A stretch of DNA of 64,000 nt from an uncultured Bacteroidia bacterium (GCA_903923905.1 CAIXZH010000035.1:62001-126000), one strand, 5' to 3'. Shown: positions 9,772 to 19,311, counted from the first letter of the stretch. Notes: generated by a model not told the origin, from the sequence alone. A program made the numbers and translations.

Positions 9772-11250
9772 ATGAAATCAATTTGTAGAATTCTGGCGGC
9801 TTTATTAATTTTTTTCAGTGTCAGCTGTAAGAAAGATTTGCATAATACCCCAATAGGTATATTAACAGAGGGAATACCTCCAACACATGCCTCCGTAGTA
9901 TATTCAGTATTCTCTTCATATCAGCTACTATCAAGTACACTGAATATTATTGGTAACTGGGGCTGGGATAACGGAACAGTTTTGCGGAACGATTTTATTT
10001 TACAGGATATTGCATCCGGCGATATGCAAAAAAAGTGGAATCCCGATGGTGATCAGGCATGGATGGATCAGTTTTCAGACTTTAGTTTCACCGCTTCGAA
10101 TCCTGGTATCGGTGGTCAGTGGAGTTACGATTTTGATGGTGTCTCCAGATCAAATATCGCTATCAGTTATTTAACGGATGATAAGCTCACAACAAGTCTT
10201 GGAATTGACGATGCAACTAAAAAGTTTCTGTTAGGACAGGTTTATTTCTTAAGGGCCTTTTACTATTTTGATTTGGTGAATTTATATGGAGATGTGCCAT
10301 TACTTCTCGCGCCGTTGAAAAGCTTTGCTGATGCCTATAGTGTTGCAAAAAGAGAAACCAAAGCAAATGTGTATGTTCAGATCAGCAAAGATCTTGACCT
10401 TGCAAAAGGTTTAATTCCTGCCGGTAAATATTCAAGTTCAACCGAAAAATGGAGAGTTTCGCAGGGAGCAGTCCTGGCTATGCAGGCAAAAGTGGCATTA
10501 TATAATCAAAAATGGTCCGACGCAATCACTATCATTTCTTCCTTGGAAGCTTTGAACTATTTCAGTCTGAATGCCAATTATTTTGACAATTTTAAGGTTG
10601 AAAGTAAGTTTGCTGAAAATGAAGTAATTTTTGCTTATGATCATGAGTCTTTGACAACACCTAGAAGCGGAAATGGAATTTGCGCGCTGGCAGGATGGGG
10701 ATTTATTGCACCAACAACTGATTTTATTAATGCATTTGAACCAAATGATCCCAGATTAGATTACACGGTTGATGTTCCGTCTCATAATGTTTACAAATAT
10801 TTTGGCGAATTGAGTGGCAGTAATAGTGGGAATGATGATGCCCCAAGTAACAAAATATATATTCGTTGGGCTGATGTTATGCTTTGGAAGGCAGAAGCGT
10901 TGAACGAAACAGGTTCTTCTTCTGCAGCCATCGCTGTTATCAATAGTGTAAGGCATCGGGCAAGACTTTCAGTGACATCATTAGGTACCTATCCACCTGC
11001 AGGAACTTTGCCCGACAGGGATGCTGCGACAACAGATAAAACGCAGATCAAAACGTGGCTTGTCCAGGAACGCAGAGTTGAACTTGGCTTCGAGTCACAA
11101 CGATTCAATGACTTAAAACGTTGGAGTTTAGCCAAAACATTTTTGGTCGGATTGGGTAAAAATTTCCAGGATAAAAATTATATCTATCCGATTCCTCAGG
11201 GCGAGATCGATAAATCAGGTGGTAGCATTACACAAAATACAGGTTATTAA
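9772..11250 (+). CDS. SusD/RagB-family surface glycan-binding lipoprotein
   Basis: A lipoprotein that caps the SusC transporter and captures glycan. The ATG at 9772 gives a clean lipoprotein signal (MKSICRILAALLIFFSVSC, lipobox Cys19). An upstream in-frame ATG at 9682 would add 30 non-signal residues before it, so 9772 is preferred even though 9682 lies in typical AT-rich start context. Typical SusD features are the helical TPR-like core (FLRAFYYFDLVNLYGDVPLL), IRWADVMLWKAEALNETG, RRVELGFESQRFNDLKRW and a C-terminal YPIPQGEID. Pairs with the susC directly upstream. Confidence 0.95.
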   Translation: MKSICRILAALLIFFSVSCKKDLHNTPIGILTEGIPPTHASVVYSVFSSYQLLSSTLNIIGNWGWDNGTVLRNDFILQDIASGDMQKKWNPDGDQAWMDQFSDFSFTASNPGIGGQWSYDFDGVSRSNIAISYLTDDKLTTSLGIDDATKKFLLGQVYFLRAFYYFDLVNLYGDVPLLLAPLKSFADAYSVAKRETKANVYVQISKDLDLAKGLIPAGKYSSSTEKWRVSQGAVLAMQAKVALYNQKWSDAITIISSLEALNYFSLNANYFDNFKVESKFAENEVIFAYDHESLTTPRSGNGICALAGWGFIAPTTDFINAFEPNDPRLDYTVDVPSHNVYKYFGELSGSNSGNDDAPSNKIYIRWADVMLWKAEALNETGSSSAAIAVINSVRHRARLSVTSLGTYPPAGTLPDRDAATTDKTQIKTWLVQERRVELGFESQRFNDLKRWSLAKTFLVGLGKNFQDKNYIYPIPQGEIDKSGGSITQNTGY

Positions 11251-11304
11251 TTAATTCCGATAAAGAAGAAAGATTGATAAGGTTGATTAAAAAAGTCAAA
11301 CCTC

Positions 11305-11409
11305 TTAACTGCTAAGGACACAAAGAACGAACGCGAAGGTTGCAAAGAATAGGTATACAATACTTTAACTTTGTGCCCTTTGCGGGTTCTTTGAGCATTA
11401 TGTGGTTAA
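11305..11409. repeat. Imperfect inverted repeat of the 'rebuilt CACAAAG' intergenic type
   Basis: A palindromic intergenic element. The left arm starts TTAACTGCTAAGGACACAAA and the right arm, read in reverse complement, starts TTAACCACATAATGCTCAAA. Both continue through AAAGAAC and GCAAAG blocks to an AT-rich centre near 11352-11365. It fills most of the 281-bp gap between susD and the next gene. It resembles mobile REP/MITE-like palindromes made of CACAAAG/GCAAAG words that I recall from many environmental bacterial genomes. It may also act as a transcript-end hairpin behind susD. Confidence 0.6.
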
Positions 11410-11531
11410 ATAAGCCTTTTCAGACATCCTTAATCCTTCTCAAATCCTTCTGAATTTGAACTAACGTTTCTAATTATCTGTTCCGAACAAGCTTTCCTAA
11501 AACGGATTAATATTTTATTATTTCTGAAAAT

Positions 11532-12851
11532 ATGAGGATTTTGCAGATTACTCTCGCTGGGTGTCTTTTCTCTTTATTGTCATTAGCCTGCTCGAAACAA
11601 AGTGTTGCACCTCAACCGGTTCCTTTAGTACAACCTCCGGTGATTGCGGCGTCAATCCTGAATACTTCCCATTTGGAAAAATTGGCAGTTCAGGTCGTTT
11701 TTCCCAACGGAGAGAAAGGAGAAGGAATATCTATTTATGCAGATGCACCCAATTACACTCCTACTCCGGCCGTCAATGAAGGTTTTACCTGCGTGGATGA
11801 TGTGGCACGTGAAACATTGTTTTATCTGAGAAATAGCACCTTTCAATCGGATACATCGGTTCAAAAAAAACTTGTTGGATTGCTTCGGTTTCTCATCAAT
11901 ATGCAATCGGATAATGGCTATTTCTATAACTTTCTGCAGGCAGGAAATGTCATTAACAAGCTTGGAATCACAAGTATTAATCAGCCTAAATGGTGGTCGT
12001 GGCGGGCACTTCAGGCACTTACTGAAGCTGCTCCTGTTATCCAGACGATAAATGCACCTTTAGCAACTCAATTGAATGGATCTGTAAGCAAACTAATTGA
12101 CGCAATAAAAAATGATTTGGTGAATCTGCCATTGGACACTATTCGAATAAATGGCATTCATGTCCCTCAATGGCTTCCTGAAGGGGCAGACCAGGCGGCA
12201 ACACTAATCCTGGGACTAATTCCCTATGCCCGGGCAACCGGAGACATGGTAATTAAAACCTATATCCAAAAATTGGCAGATGGTATCACTCTTATGCAAT
12301 TAGGAGATGATTCCCATTTCCCGTATTCGTGCTTTTTAAGTTCCGGTAATACCTGGCATGCTTATGGGAATGACCAGGCAACAGCACTTTTTGAAACTGG
12401 TATCTTTTTGAATGATAACAAATACACTGATAAAGCTATAGCTGAGGTCAATAATTTTTATCCCTGGATATTAAATAGCGGGTACAAAAATTCCTTTGAT
12501 GTTTCACTTACCAATATTGGGTTTGTCTCCGGAAATGAAAAATCGTATGAACAGATCGCTTATGGTATCCGGCCGATGGTTTTTGCCTCGATTGAGGCAT
12601 ATAAAATTACAAATGAGGAAAAGTATGCAGATCTTGCAGGTCGCCTGGCTTCCTGGTTTCTCGGCAATAACTCGGCCAAAGCTCCTATATTTTCAATTTA
12701 TACCGGACGATGTTATGATGCGATTAATGCTGGTAATGGTGTTAATATTAACTCTGGTGCAGAATCTACGATAGAAGCTCTTTTGACCATGCAGCGGGTG
12801 AACAACTATCCATCAGTTAAATCTGCTTTGGACAAATACAAAATAAAATAA
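11532..12851 (+). CDS. Lipoprotein with predicted (alpha/alpha)6-barrel, unknown glycan role
   Basis: A 439-residue lipoprotein (MRILQITLAGCLFSLLSLAC, lipobox Cys20) with a Pro-rich linker, then helical repeats with conserved aromatic/acidic clusters: GFTCVDDVARETL, WWSWRALQALTEA, PQWLPEGADQAATLIL and WHAYGNDQATALFETG. This spacing of helix pairs with tryptophans and acidic residues at loop ends is typical of six-hairpin glycosidases and lyases. I cannot place it in a named family. It lies between susD and the MFS transporter, about 110 bp from each reading frame, in the same direction. Confidence 0.65.
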   Translation: MRILQITLAGCLFSLLSLACSKQSVAPQPVPLVQPPVIAASILNTSHLEKLAVQVVFPNGEKGEGISIYADAPNYTPTPAVNEGFTCVDDVARETLFYLRNSTFQSDTSVQKKLVGLLRFLINMQSDNGYFYNFLQAGNVINKLGITSINQPKWWSWRALQALTEAAPVIQTINAPLATQLNGSVSKLIDAIKNDLVNLPLDTIRINGIHVPQWLPEGADQAATLILGLIPYARATGDMVIKTYIQKLADGITLMQLGDDSHFPYSCFLSSGNTWHAYGNDQATALFETGIFLNDNKYTDKAIAEVNNFYPWILNSGYKNSFDVSLTNIGFVSGNEKSYEQIAYGIRPMVFASIEAYKITNEEKYADLAGRLASWFLGNNSAKAPIFSIYTGRCYDAINAGNGVNINSGAESTIEALLTMQRVNNYPSVKSALDKYKIK

Positions 12852-12963
12852 GTGAAGATCAGGAATTCAATTCCAAGGTTTACTGAGACCGATAAAGTGA
12901 TCGGCAACCTTTCGATTTCAAAAATAAATTCAATTTATCTTAAATAAACTCCTCTTACTTTAA

Positions 12964-14217
12964 ATGATATCAAAACTGACCTCTGAATTCCGATTTTTTC
13001 TTTCCATGCCGCACAATATGCGTGTGCTGCTTATTACCAACATGCTTTATGCACTGGTATTACCGGTAGTAGAGATTTTCATGGCGGCTTACATCATGCG
13101 CTATTTTGCAGATACCAGCTATGTCGCAATATTCCAGGTAGCTATGTATACTGGCATAATCATAACCTCGTTGACTAACGGTTTTTTACTTAAAAGCTTT
13201 AAAGTTGCCCACCTGTACAGTTTTGGGATTTTGCTTAGCGGCTTGTCGATGGTTGGAATGATGTTTGTAAAAGACATCACATTGATCGGATTAGTCGTTT
13301 CAGGTACATTGATCGGAGCAGCGTCCGGTTTTTTCTGGACAAACCGGTACCTGATGGCGCTCAATACCACCCGGGATGAAAACCGGAATTATTTTTTCGG
13401 GCTCGAATCTTTTTTCTTTACCATTGCAAATATCACTATTCCACTTGCAATCGGCGCTTTGCTTGCCTCAATTGACGGGAAACAGATCTTCGGTGTGGTT
13501 TTCGATATTTACCAGGGTTATCGCGTGGTAACACTCATTGTGTTCGCACTTACTATCCTGGCGTGTTTTTCTCTGGCACGCGGAAAGTTTGTAAATCCGG
13601 TTCAAAAAGATTTTCTTTATTTTCGTTTCGACAGACTCTGGAACAAACAAATTTTGCTGGCAGTTCTAAAGGGTCTGGTGCAGGGATTCCTGGTAACAGC
13701 TCCCGCTATGCTTATTATGAAATATGTCGGCAAAGAGGGTTCTCTCGGACTGATTCAAAGCATTAGCGGTGGATTGACTGCCATTCTCATTTATGTTTTA
13801 GGTAGATTTGCAAAGCCTAAACACAGGATTCTTATTTTCGGGATGGGGATTTTACTCTTTCTTATCGGGACGATCGTTAACGGAATTGAGCTTTCGATGA
13901 TTGGCGTAATGATCTTTGTGCTCTGTAAAGTGTTTTTCCAGCCCCTGCATGATCTCGCCTATTATCCGATTATGATGAAAGTGATTGATGTGGTATCAAA
14001 ACGTGAAAACCGAAATCAGTATGCCTATATCCTCAACCATGAATTTGGCCTTTATGCCGGAAGAGTTGCAGGGTTAGGATTGTTTATATTCCTGGCATTT
14101 TATGTTTCGGAATCTTTTGCACTCCGTTACTCTCTGATCATCGTAGCCGTATTGCAAATGCTCTCCATCCCGTTGGCAAGAAATATTATGAAAGATTCAT
14201 ATTCCGGTACAAAATGA
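12964..14217 (+). CDS. MFS-type membrane transporter
   Basis: A 417-residue polytopic inner-membrane protein with about 12 hydrophobic helices (for example LLITNMLYALVLPVVEIFMA, LIVFALTILACFSLA, FALRYSLIIVAVLQML) and the two-half layout of the major facilitator superfamily. It has no signal peptide. Its stop overlaps the next start (ATGA at 14214-14217), so translation of the two is probably coupled. In this context it probably moves the sugar released in the periplasm into the cytosol, where GH130 acts. Substrate is inferred from context only. Confidence 0.85.
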   Translation: MISKLTSEFRFFLSMPHNMRVLLITNMLYALVLPVVEIFMAAYIMRYFADTSYVAIFQVAMYTGIIITSLTNGFLLKSFKVAHLYSFGILLSGLSMVGMMFVKDITLIGLVVSGTLIGAASGFFWTNRYLMALNTTRDENRNYFFGLESFFFTIANITIPLAIGALLASIDGKQIFGVVFDIYQGYRVVTLIVFALTILACFSLARGKFVNPVQKDFLYFRFDRLWNKQILLAVLKGLVQGFLVTAPAMLIMKYVGKEGSLGLIQSISGGLTAILIYVLGRFAKPKHRILIFGMGILLFLIGTIVNGIELSMIGVMIFVLCKVFFQPLHDLAYYPIMMKVIDVVSKRENRNQYAYILNHEFGLYAGRVAGLGLFIFLAFYVSESFALRYSLIIVAVLQMLSIPLARNIMKDSYSGTK

Positions 14218-15935
14218 GAAAGATATCGCTTCTGTTTAGTGCATTAATACTGGTTTCAGGTCTGATTTCGTGCCAGTCGCAGCTTGGAAAACCGGTTGCA
14301 CAGACCTTATTGCCCCGGATAAGTCAGATGCCCGACATTCCTCAACCTTTAAAAATTATTGATTGGCAGAAAAAGACCAGGCAATTCGATAGCCTTGTTT
14401 TCGATTTTAAAAGTCAGGCTTCTTATGGACCCCTTATTTGGCTTGACAGCTCACGTCGGAATATCGATCAGGTTACCTATGGACTCTATACCGTGATGGG
14501 TGATGCCCGACAGGGGCCAAAAAAGAATAACGGTGAGTTTCATGAGGCGCTAACCTCATTGAATTCATTATTAAGTGCCGGCCTGATTGGGATAGATAAA
14601 ACCAACCAGCACGGTTTTAACTTTGTGAAGATGGCCCAGAATTACTTTAACAGGGACAATAAATGGAATATCGTCATGAATAACACCAATCCGGCAGTGG
14701 CTTTGGCTGGTGGCGGATATGGCCGTGACTGGTGGTATGATGTCTATCCTAACGTCTTGTATTATGGTGTTGCTGCGCTTTTCCCAAATGTTGAAAATAC
14801 GGCTTTAATTACCCATTCGATTGCAGAACAATTCTTAAAATCAGATTCAGTGCTAAATGGGAACTACGACTTTTCTTATTTTGATTATTCCCGAATGAAA
14901 GGGATGCGTAATAATATCCCTTTGCAGCAGGATGTGGCCGGAGGACATGCCTGGGTATTATATTCAGCGTATCAAAAATTTGGTGATAAGCGGTACCTTC
15001 AACGGGCTAAAAGTGCTACAGATGCTTTAATGAACCAGAAAGAGAGTCACTTTTACGAAATTTTGCTTCCATTTGGAGCATACACCGCTGCCAGACTCAA
15101 TGCCGAGCAGGGGACCAATTACGATGTTACCAAACTACTCAACTGGATATTTGATGGATGCAAATCGAAGGATGGCCGCACCGGATGGGGAGTGATTGCC
15201 GAAAAATGGGGGGATTATGATGTGGATGGCCTTCAGGGGAGCATTATTGACGGCGGAGGATACGGATTCTTTATGAATTCAGTGGCAATGGCATGGCCAC
15301 TGGTTCCCCTTGTGAAATATGAACCGCAATATGCCAGGAGTATCGGGAAATATATGCTTAATGTGGTAAATGCATCCCGGTTGTTTTATCCGGACCAGGT
15401 GGATGATGCACACCAGTTTCTTCCTGATTTGAAAGATTTAACCCACGGTATAATTGGTTATGAAGGAGTCAGAAAATCGGATGACTATGGTAAAAAAGAG
15501 CTTTTTGGTATCTCCCCGGTTTCTACAGGTGACGGACCAAAATGGACCACCGGACAACCACGGGAGTCGATGTTCAGTTTATACAGTACCTCTGTTGTCG
15601 GTGTTTTTGGAGCTATTGTCCATAAAACCGATGTTGAGGGTATTCTTTCGCTGAACTGCAATGCAACTGATTTCTATGCTAAAAATAAATACCCGGTATA
15701 TCTGTACTTTAACCCATATAATCAGGCGAAAACAGTTACTTATTCCTCCTTGTGCAAGGTCGATTTATTTGATATAATTGCCAGGAAATTCCTTGCAAAG
15801 GGAGAACAGGGCAATATAAAAATATGCCTGCCTGCCGATGAAGCCGCATTGGTGGTTGTACTTCCCACAGGAACTCCTGTTACGACCAGTGGAACAAAAA
15901 TTATTGCCGGGGATACCGTTATTGCCTATAAGTAA
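14214..15935 (+). CDS. Lipoprotein, predicted helical-barrel carbohydrate enzyme of unnamed family
   Basis: A 573-residue lipoprotein (lipobox LISC, Cys20). The central region shows helix-pair repeats with glycine/aromatic loops: ALAGGGYGRDWWYDVYPNVL, DVAGGHAWVLYSAYQ, GRTGWGVIAEKWGDYDVDGL and DGGGYGFFMNSVAMAWPL. The last 80 residues look like a beta-sandwich (YLYFNPYNQAKTVTY, EAALVVVLPTGTPV), the usual C-terminal cap of six-hairpin enzymes. Start overlaps the MFS stop. No family recognised; a lyase or glycoside hydrolase is plausible. Last gene of the first locus: the next gene is convergent. Confidence 0.65.
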   Translation: MRKISLLFSALILVSGLISCQSQLGKPVAQTLLPRISQMPDIPQPLKIIDWQKKTRQFDSLVFDFKSQASYGPLIWLDSSRRNIDQVTYGLYTVMGDARQGPKKNNGEFHEALTSLNSLLSAGLIGIDKTNQHGFNFVKMAQNYFNRDNKWNIVMNNTNPAVALAGGGYGRDWWYDVYPNVLYYGVAALFPNVENTALITHSIAEQFLKSDSVLNGNYDFSYFDYSRMKGMRNNIPLQQDVAGGHAWVLYSAYQKFGDKRYLQRAKSATDALMNQKESHFYEILLPFGAYTAARLNAEQGTNYDVTKLLNWIFDGCKSKDGRTGWGVIAEKWGDYDVDGLQGSIIDGGGYGFFMNSVAMAWPLVPLVKYEPQYARSIGKYMLNVVNASRLFYPDQVDDAHQFLPDLKDLTHGIIGYEGVRKSDDYGKKELFGISPVSTGDGPKWTTGQPRESMFSLYSTSVVGVFGAIVHKTDVEGILSLNCNATDFYAKNKYPVYLYFNPYNQAKTVTYSSLCKVDLFDIIARKFLAKGEQGNIKICLPADEAALVVVLPTGTPVTTSGTKIIAGDTVIAYK

Positions 15936-16050
15936 GTTATTCCGGATATTATTTGTGAAGTTAAGGTCGCTTTCGAACTGTTTAAATGAGTACAGATTTC
16001 TGGTAATTTCAAATACTTATTTAGAAAGAAAACACAAAATAAATTCTGAA

Positions 16051-16563
16051 TCATAAATCATCCTGCCACCTTTCGCTGGGATCGCCCGGCAATGAATCCG
16101 GCTTCCATGAAAATTTGAAAATCCGCGGCTTTACCAGTTGTTCAAAGTCTTTATAACCTATACGTATTAAATCGGTATGGGAACCAGCATTGAATGCAAT
16201 CTCCTTGTCCTGGGAGAGCGGTTCTGCAACATAAACTTCCATATCATAAAGATTTCCAAACGGCGGCATTGCCCCTAATTCGCAATCCGGGAAGAGATCC
16301 TTGAATTCATGTTCGGTCGCCAGTGTTACATTTGGGGTTCCGAAAATCAGGGTTAAACTGCCAAAATCGATAATAAAAGAGGCAGGCAGAACAGCCATTG
16401 CCATTTTACCTTCAATCTTAATCATGACCGTTTTGGCCAGCTCTTTCCCTGAGATATGTGCCTTTGCCGCAATCTCCTGTGCAGTAAAGGCGCTCGAATG
16501 ACGAATTGTGATATACTTCACTTTATTCTCATCGAGAAACTGAATTAATTTTTTTACAGGCAT
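16051..16563 (-). CDS. YbaK/ProX-type aminoacyl-tRNA deacylase-like protein
   Basis: A 170-residue cytoplasmic protein of the YbaK/prolyl-tRNA editing fold, which hydrolyses mischarged aminoacyl-tRNAs in trans. Landmarks are TAQEIAAKAHISGKELAKTV (conserved Lys), LGAMPPFGNLYDMEVYV (the GxxPPFG loop) and the C-terminal FNAGSHTDLIRI. The ATG at 16563 begins at MPVKKLIQFL, the family's normal start. An in-frame GTG further upstream would run into the neighbouring gene and add unrelated residues. Convergent with the preceding locus. Housekeeping or stress role; the tRNA substrate cannot be read from sequence. Confidence 0.85.
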   Translation of the reverse strand: MPVKKLIQFLDENKVKYITIRHSSAFTAQEIAAKAHISGKELAKTVMIKIEGKMAMAVLPASFIIDFGSLTLIFGTPNVTLATEHEFKDLFPDCELGAMPPFGNLYDMEVYVAEPLSQDKEIAFNAGSHTDLIRIGYKDFEQLVKPRIFKFSWKPDSLPGDPSERWQDDL

Positions 16564-16643
16564 TGGAGTGTGATTTTTTGAGGTTATTTGTGAAAAACGG
16601 ACCTTTTCATATCGTGAAGAAGTCCGCCCGTCACTATTGTGCA

Positions 16644-17318
16644 CTAATTAACTGGGGCTTTAACCTTATGGTAAACTGGCCGCCCCTTGATTTTCCGGAT
16701 AGCAAACCACCCTTCCAGGAAATTGTCATCATCCACGATCCCTTCCAGACCATCGTCCAGCATATCAAGGATAAAACTCCCCTCTTTGATCAGTATTTTA
16801 ACCGACCGAACGGCACTCTTCCGTTCATTGGTGATCATCCCGATCGAAGGCTGCAGGGTCTCCAGTTCAGAAAGTTCATCGGCTAAAGCTTTTAGCTCAT
16901 CAGCTGTGATTCCATACTCTGTAGTCTTGTCGAGGCAGCTATTCCCAAGTTGCAGGACACTATGGCATTTTATGAACGCCTCTTTTTCGGTAAGTTTATG
17001 AAGCGAGGATTCGCTAAAGGAGACATCATTTAGTAGGGCCTGATCTCCCGAAACCTTGGCAAAAAGGAGGAGTTTGCGGCCCAATCTGTAGATTTTGTGA
17101 TAAAATGTATCCAATAGATTATTCTTATAGGCAACCTGTCCCCCGGGATCATTTGCATCCTGTGCCTTGAAAGAGGCATCCAGCTCATTTTCGCATGCTT
17201 CGAGCCTATTAATTGTTGTGGCAAGAACAGCCCATCTGGTCCACCAGTTTTCATTCTTGTGCAGGTAAGAAATGGACTCTTTTTCCATTTCCCAAAAAGT
17301 TTTAGCTTTAAAGTCCAT
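16644..17318 (-). CDS. Hypothetical helical cytoplasmic protein
   Basis: A 224-residue protein of unknown function without signal peptide or membrane segment. Almost entirely helical by composition, with leucine/charge periodicity (KALADELSELETLQPSIG, RLGRKLLLFAKVSGD) suggesting a four-helix or coiled-coil bundle. The start at 17318 has an ATG in AT-rich context. It sits 80 bp upstream of the YbaK-like gene on the same strand and may share its transcript. The Bacteroidota-typical composition and length suggest a real, lineage-specific gene. Confidence 0.75.
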   Translation of the reverse strand: MDFKAKTFWEMEKESISYLHKNENWWTRWAVLATTINRLEACENELDASFKAQDANDPGGQVAYKNNLLDTFYHKIYRLGRKLLLFAKVSGDQALLNDVSFSESSLHKLTEKEAFIKCHSVLQLGNSCLDKTTEYGITADELKALADELSELETLQPSIGMITNERKSAVRSVKILIKEGSFILDMLDDGLEGIVDDDNFLEGWFAIRKIKGRPVYHKVKAPVN

Positions 17319-17486
17319 GATTAAGTATTTAAGGATTAAATTACAAACAACTAAATATACAAAAAATAATTGATAATATTTTCATTATTTGAGAATTTTA
17401 CCACTCTTTCATTTAATTCCCCCTGCCACAGATTCACTACTTTGTTGTGTTCACAGAAACCAGGATGTTAATGTGAGTTTCCGATA

Positions 17487-17653
17487 TGCAAATGGCTAAA
17501 ACACAAGTTATTTGATCATTTCCAATCTGCATATGACTAAAAACTTATCGCAGATAACCTCTCCCGATGTGCAAATGGCCAAAAACTTACCGCATTTAAC
17601 CGTTTCGGTTCTGCAGATCACGGAATACTTTTGGCAAACGTTCATTTCCGTTG
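17487..17653. repeat. Four degenerate 42-bp tandem units
   Basis: Units start at 17487 (TGCAAATGGC), 17528 (TGCATATGAC), 17570 (TGCAAATGGC) and 17612 (TGCAGATCAC). Lengths are 41, 42 and 42 bp to the next unit. Units 1-3 share TGCAnATGnCnAAAA and diverge after it. A 42-bp period equals 14 codons, so in plus-frame reading it gives a repeating peptide (QMAKNLPHLT, HMTKNLSQIT). The 1-bp loss in unit 1 breaks that frame. Best read as the remains of a short repeat-coding gene. Confidence 0.6.
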
Positions 17654-17880
17654 AGAAAACACTCAATTCAACCGGGAATTTTGATTTTTCCGGATACTTC
17701 GCGCATGCGGGTCTTCGGTTGTTGAGAGGAAAACGTATATTTGAAGTAAAACTCCTCCTTCGAGTGTCGGAGGTTAAAATACCTGCCAGTAGGGGGTATA
17801 ACGTAAACGTGGCTGCCGTTTTACAGACGATATCATTTGGATAACAGCATCGAAGAATAAATAACCCTAAAAAATATGAC

Positions 17881-18021
17881 ATGAAGGAATTTATGTTTTA
17901 CATCCGAAACGAAAAAAATGCAAAGAAATCTTTGACGGAAGAAAAGCACCTTGCATTTATTAAACCTGATGTTCTGTTTATCGGACAATCACCTGCTTTA
18001 AATTTAATCGTTGTGATCTGA
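17881..18021 (+). pseudogene. Truncated YCII/DGPF-domain protein remnant
   Basis: A 46-codon ORF beginning MKEFMFYIRNEKNAKKSLTE followed by EKHLAFIK. This matches the N-terminal strand and helix of Bacteroidota YCII-related (DGPF) proteins, normally about 110-120 residues. After FIK the similarity stops and the frame ends at a TGA, so the catalytic-like core is missing. Too short for automatic gene callers. It lies in the 847-bp gap (17319-18165) that also holds the 42-bp repeats; I see nothing else there. Confidence 0.5.
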
Positions 18022-18165
18022 AAGCTGCCGTGCGCTCTGCCCGAATCGCTCCTGTAATTTTCAATAATTGACTGAGGGGTAAGATGTTTGAAATGTTCCC
18101 GAATTCTTCTTATTTTTATATAAAAATGAAGGCGTTCAACAATTGAAACTTTAAAAGTAAGCAGG

Positions 18166-19245
18166 ATGAAAAAAAATGGATATACCGTTTTCATGTTCCT
18201 GGGAATCTCATCGCTTGTTTCAACATGCACAACAAACAAGGTAAATTGTAAGTCAGATCCGCTAAGAATTCAGGAACAGGGAAGTTTTGCAATTGGCGGA
18301 ACCGTGATTACAAATTCCGGAACTTTTAATCCTCACAAACCCGCTCCTGAAGGACAAACCTATCATGGTGATCATGCTTATGTGTTTTATCAGATCCCTG
18401 AAAAAGCACGTAAATTTCCACTTGTCATGTGGCACGGATTAGGACAGTTTTCAAAAACGTGGGAGACCACGCCGGACGGAAGGGAGGGGTATCAGAATAT
18501 CTTTTTAAGGCGTGGTTTTGCTGTATATGTTATTGACCAACCCAGACGTGGGAATGCCGGACGAAGCACTACCGCATCGACGATTTCACCAGTTCCCGAT
18601 GAACAGTCCTGGTTTGGTACTTTTCGACTTGGTATATGGCCGAATTTTTTTGAGGGAGTTCAGTTTTCACGGGATCTGGAAGCGCTCAACCAGTATTTCC
18701 GTTCGATGACCCCTTCCACCGGGCCTATTGATATGGAGGTTGTTACAGATGCTGTTTCTGAATTGTTCAAAAAGATTGGTCCGGCAATTCTTGTGACTCA
18801 CTCTCACTCCGGTGGAATGGGTTGGCAAACTGCAATAAAGAATCCGAATATTCGCGGTATTGTGGCTTATGAGCCCGGAAGTGGCTTCCCCTTTCCTGAA
18901 GGAGAGGTACCTCCGGCCATGGAGAGTTCAGGAGGGACACTTGCAGCGGTTGCTGTTCCAGTATCAAAATTTAAGCAACTTACTAAAATCCCCATTGTTA
19001 TTTATTATGGCGACAACATCCCCGATGTTCCATCGGATAATCCGGGCCAGGATTTTTGGCGTGTCCGTTTTTCTATGGCTAAGTTGTGGAGAGATGCAGT
19101 GAATCGGATTGGTGGGGACGTGACACTCGTGCATCTGCCTGAAATTGGAATCCGCGGAAATACGCATTTCCCATTCTCAGACCTGAACAATGTTGAAATC
19201 GCTGACCTTATGTCTGAATATCTTAAACAAAAAGGGCTGGACTAA
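18166..19245 (+). CDS. Secreted alpha/beta hydrolase
   Basis: A 359-residue exported alpha/beta-hydrolase-fold protein, probably an esterase or similar. The N-terminus is a signal peptide with a possible lipobox (LVSTC, Cys21). The fold is marked by the oxyanion region FPLVMWHGLGQ, strand GFAVYVIDQPRRGNAG, nucleophile elbow VTHSHSGGMGW (Ser215, S-x-S-x-G type), an acid near IVIYYGDNIPD, and a C-terminal His in GNTHFPFSD. The unusual SHSGG elbow and PRRGNAG motif recur in a secreted hydrolase family whose substrates I do not know. No operon partner: the next gene is convergent. Confidence 0.85.
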   Translation: MKKNGYTVFMFLGISSLVSTCTTNKVNCKSDPLRIQEQGSFAIGGTVITNSGTFNPHKPAPEGQTYHGDHAYVFYQIPEKARKFPLVMWHGLGQFSKTWETTPDGREGYQNIFLRRGFAVYVIDQPRRGNAGRSTTASTISPVPDEQSWFGTFRLGIWPNFFEGVQFSRDLEALNQYFRSMTPSTGPIDMEVVTDAVSELFKKIGPAILVTHSHSGGMGWQTAIKNPNIRGIVAYEPGSGFPFPEGEVPPAMESSGGTLAAVAVPVSKFKQLTKIPIVIYYGDNIPDVPSDNPGQDFWRVRFSMAKLWRDAVNRIGGDVTLVHLPEIGIRGNTHFPFSDLNNVEIADLMSEYLKQKGLD

Positions 19246-19311
19246 CACAGGGGAGCAATTATCTGAGCCTCTTGAAACAAACCGCTAAAATAAGATAAGC
19301 CAGCTTAATTG

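Noticed and set aside
17487-17653. CRISPR array
   Set aside because: Units diverge along their length, the period matches 14 codons and no cas genes are near.
17508-17882. Minus-strand frame of 124 codons over the 42-bp repeats
   Set aside because: Cysteine-rich low-plausibility product; the plus-strand reading of the repeat gives a more protein-like peptide, and both are interrupted.
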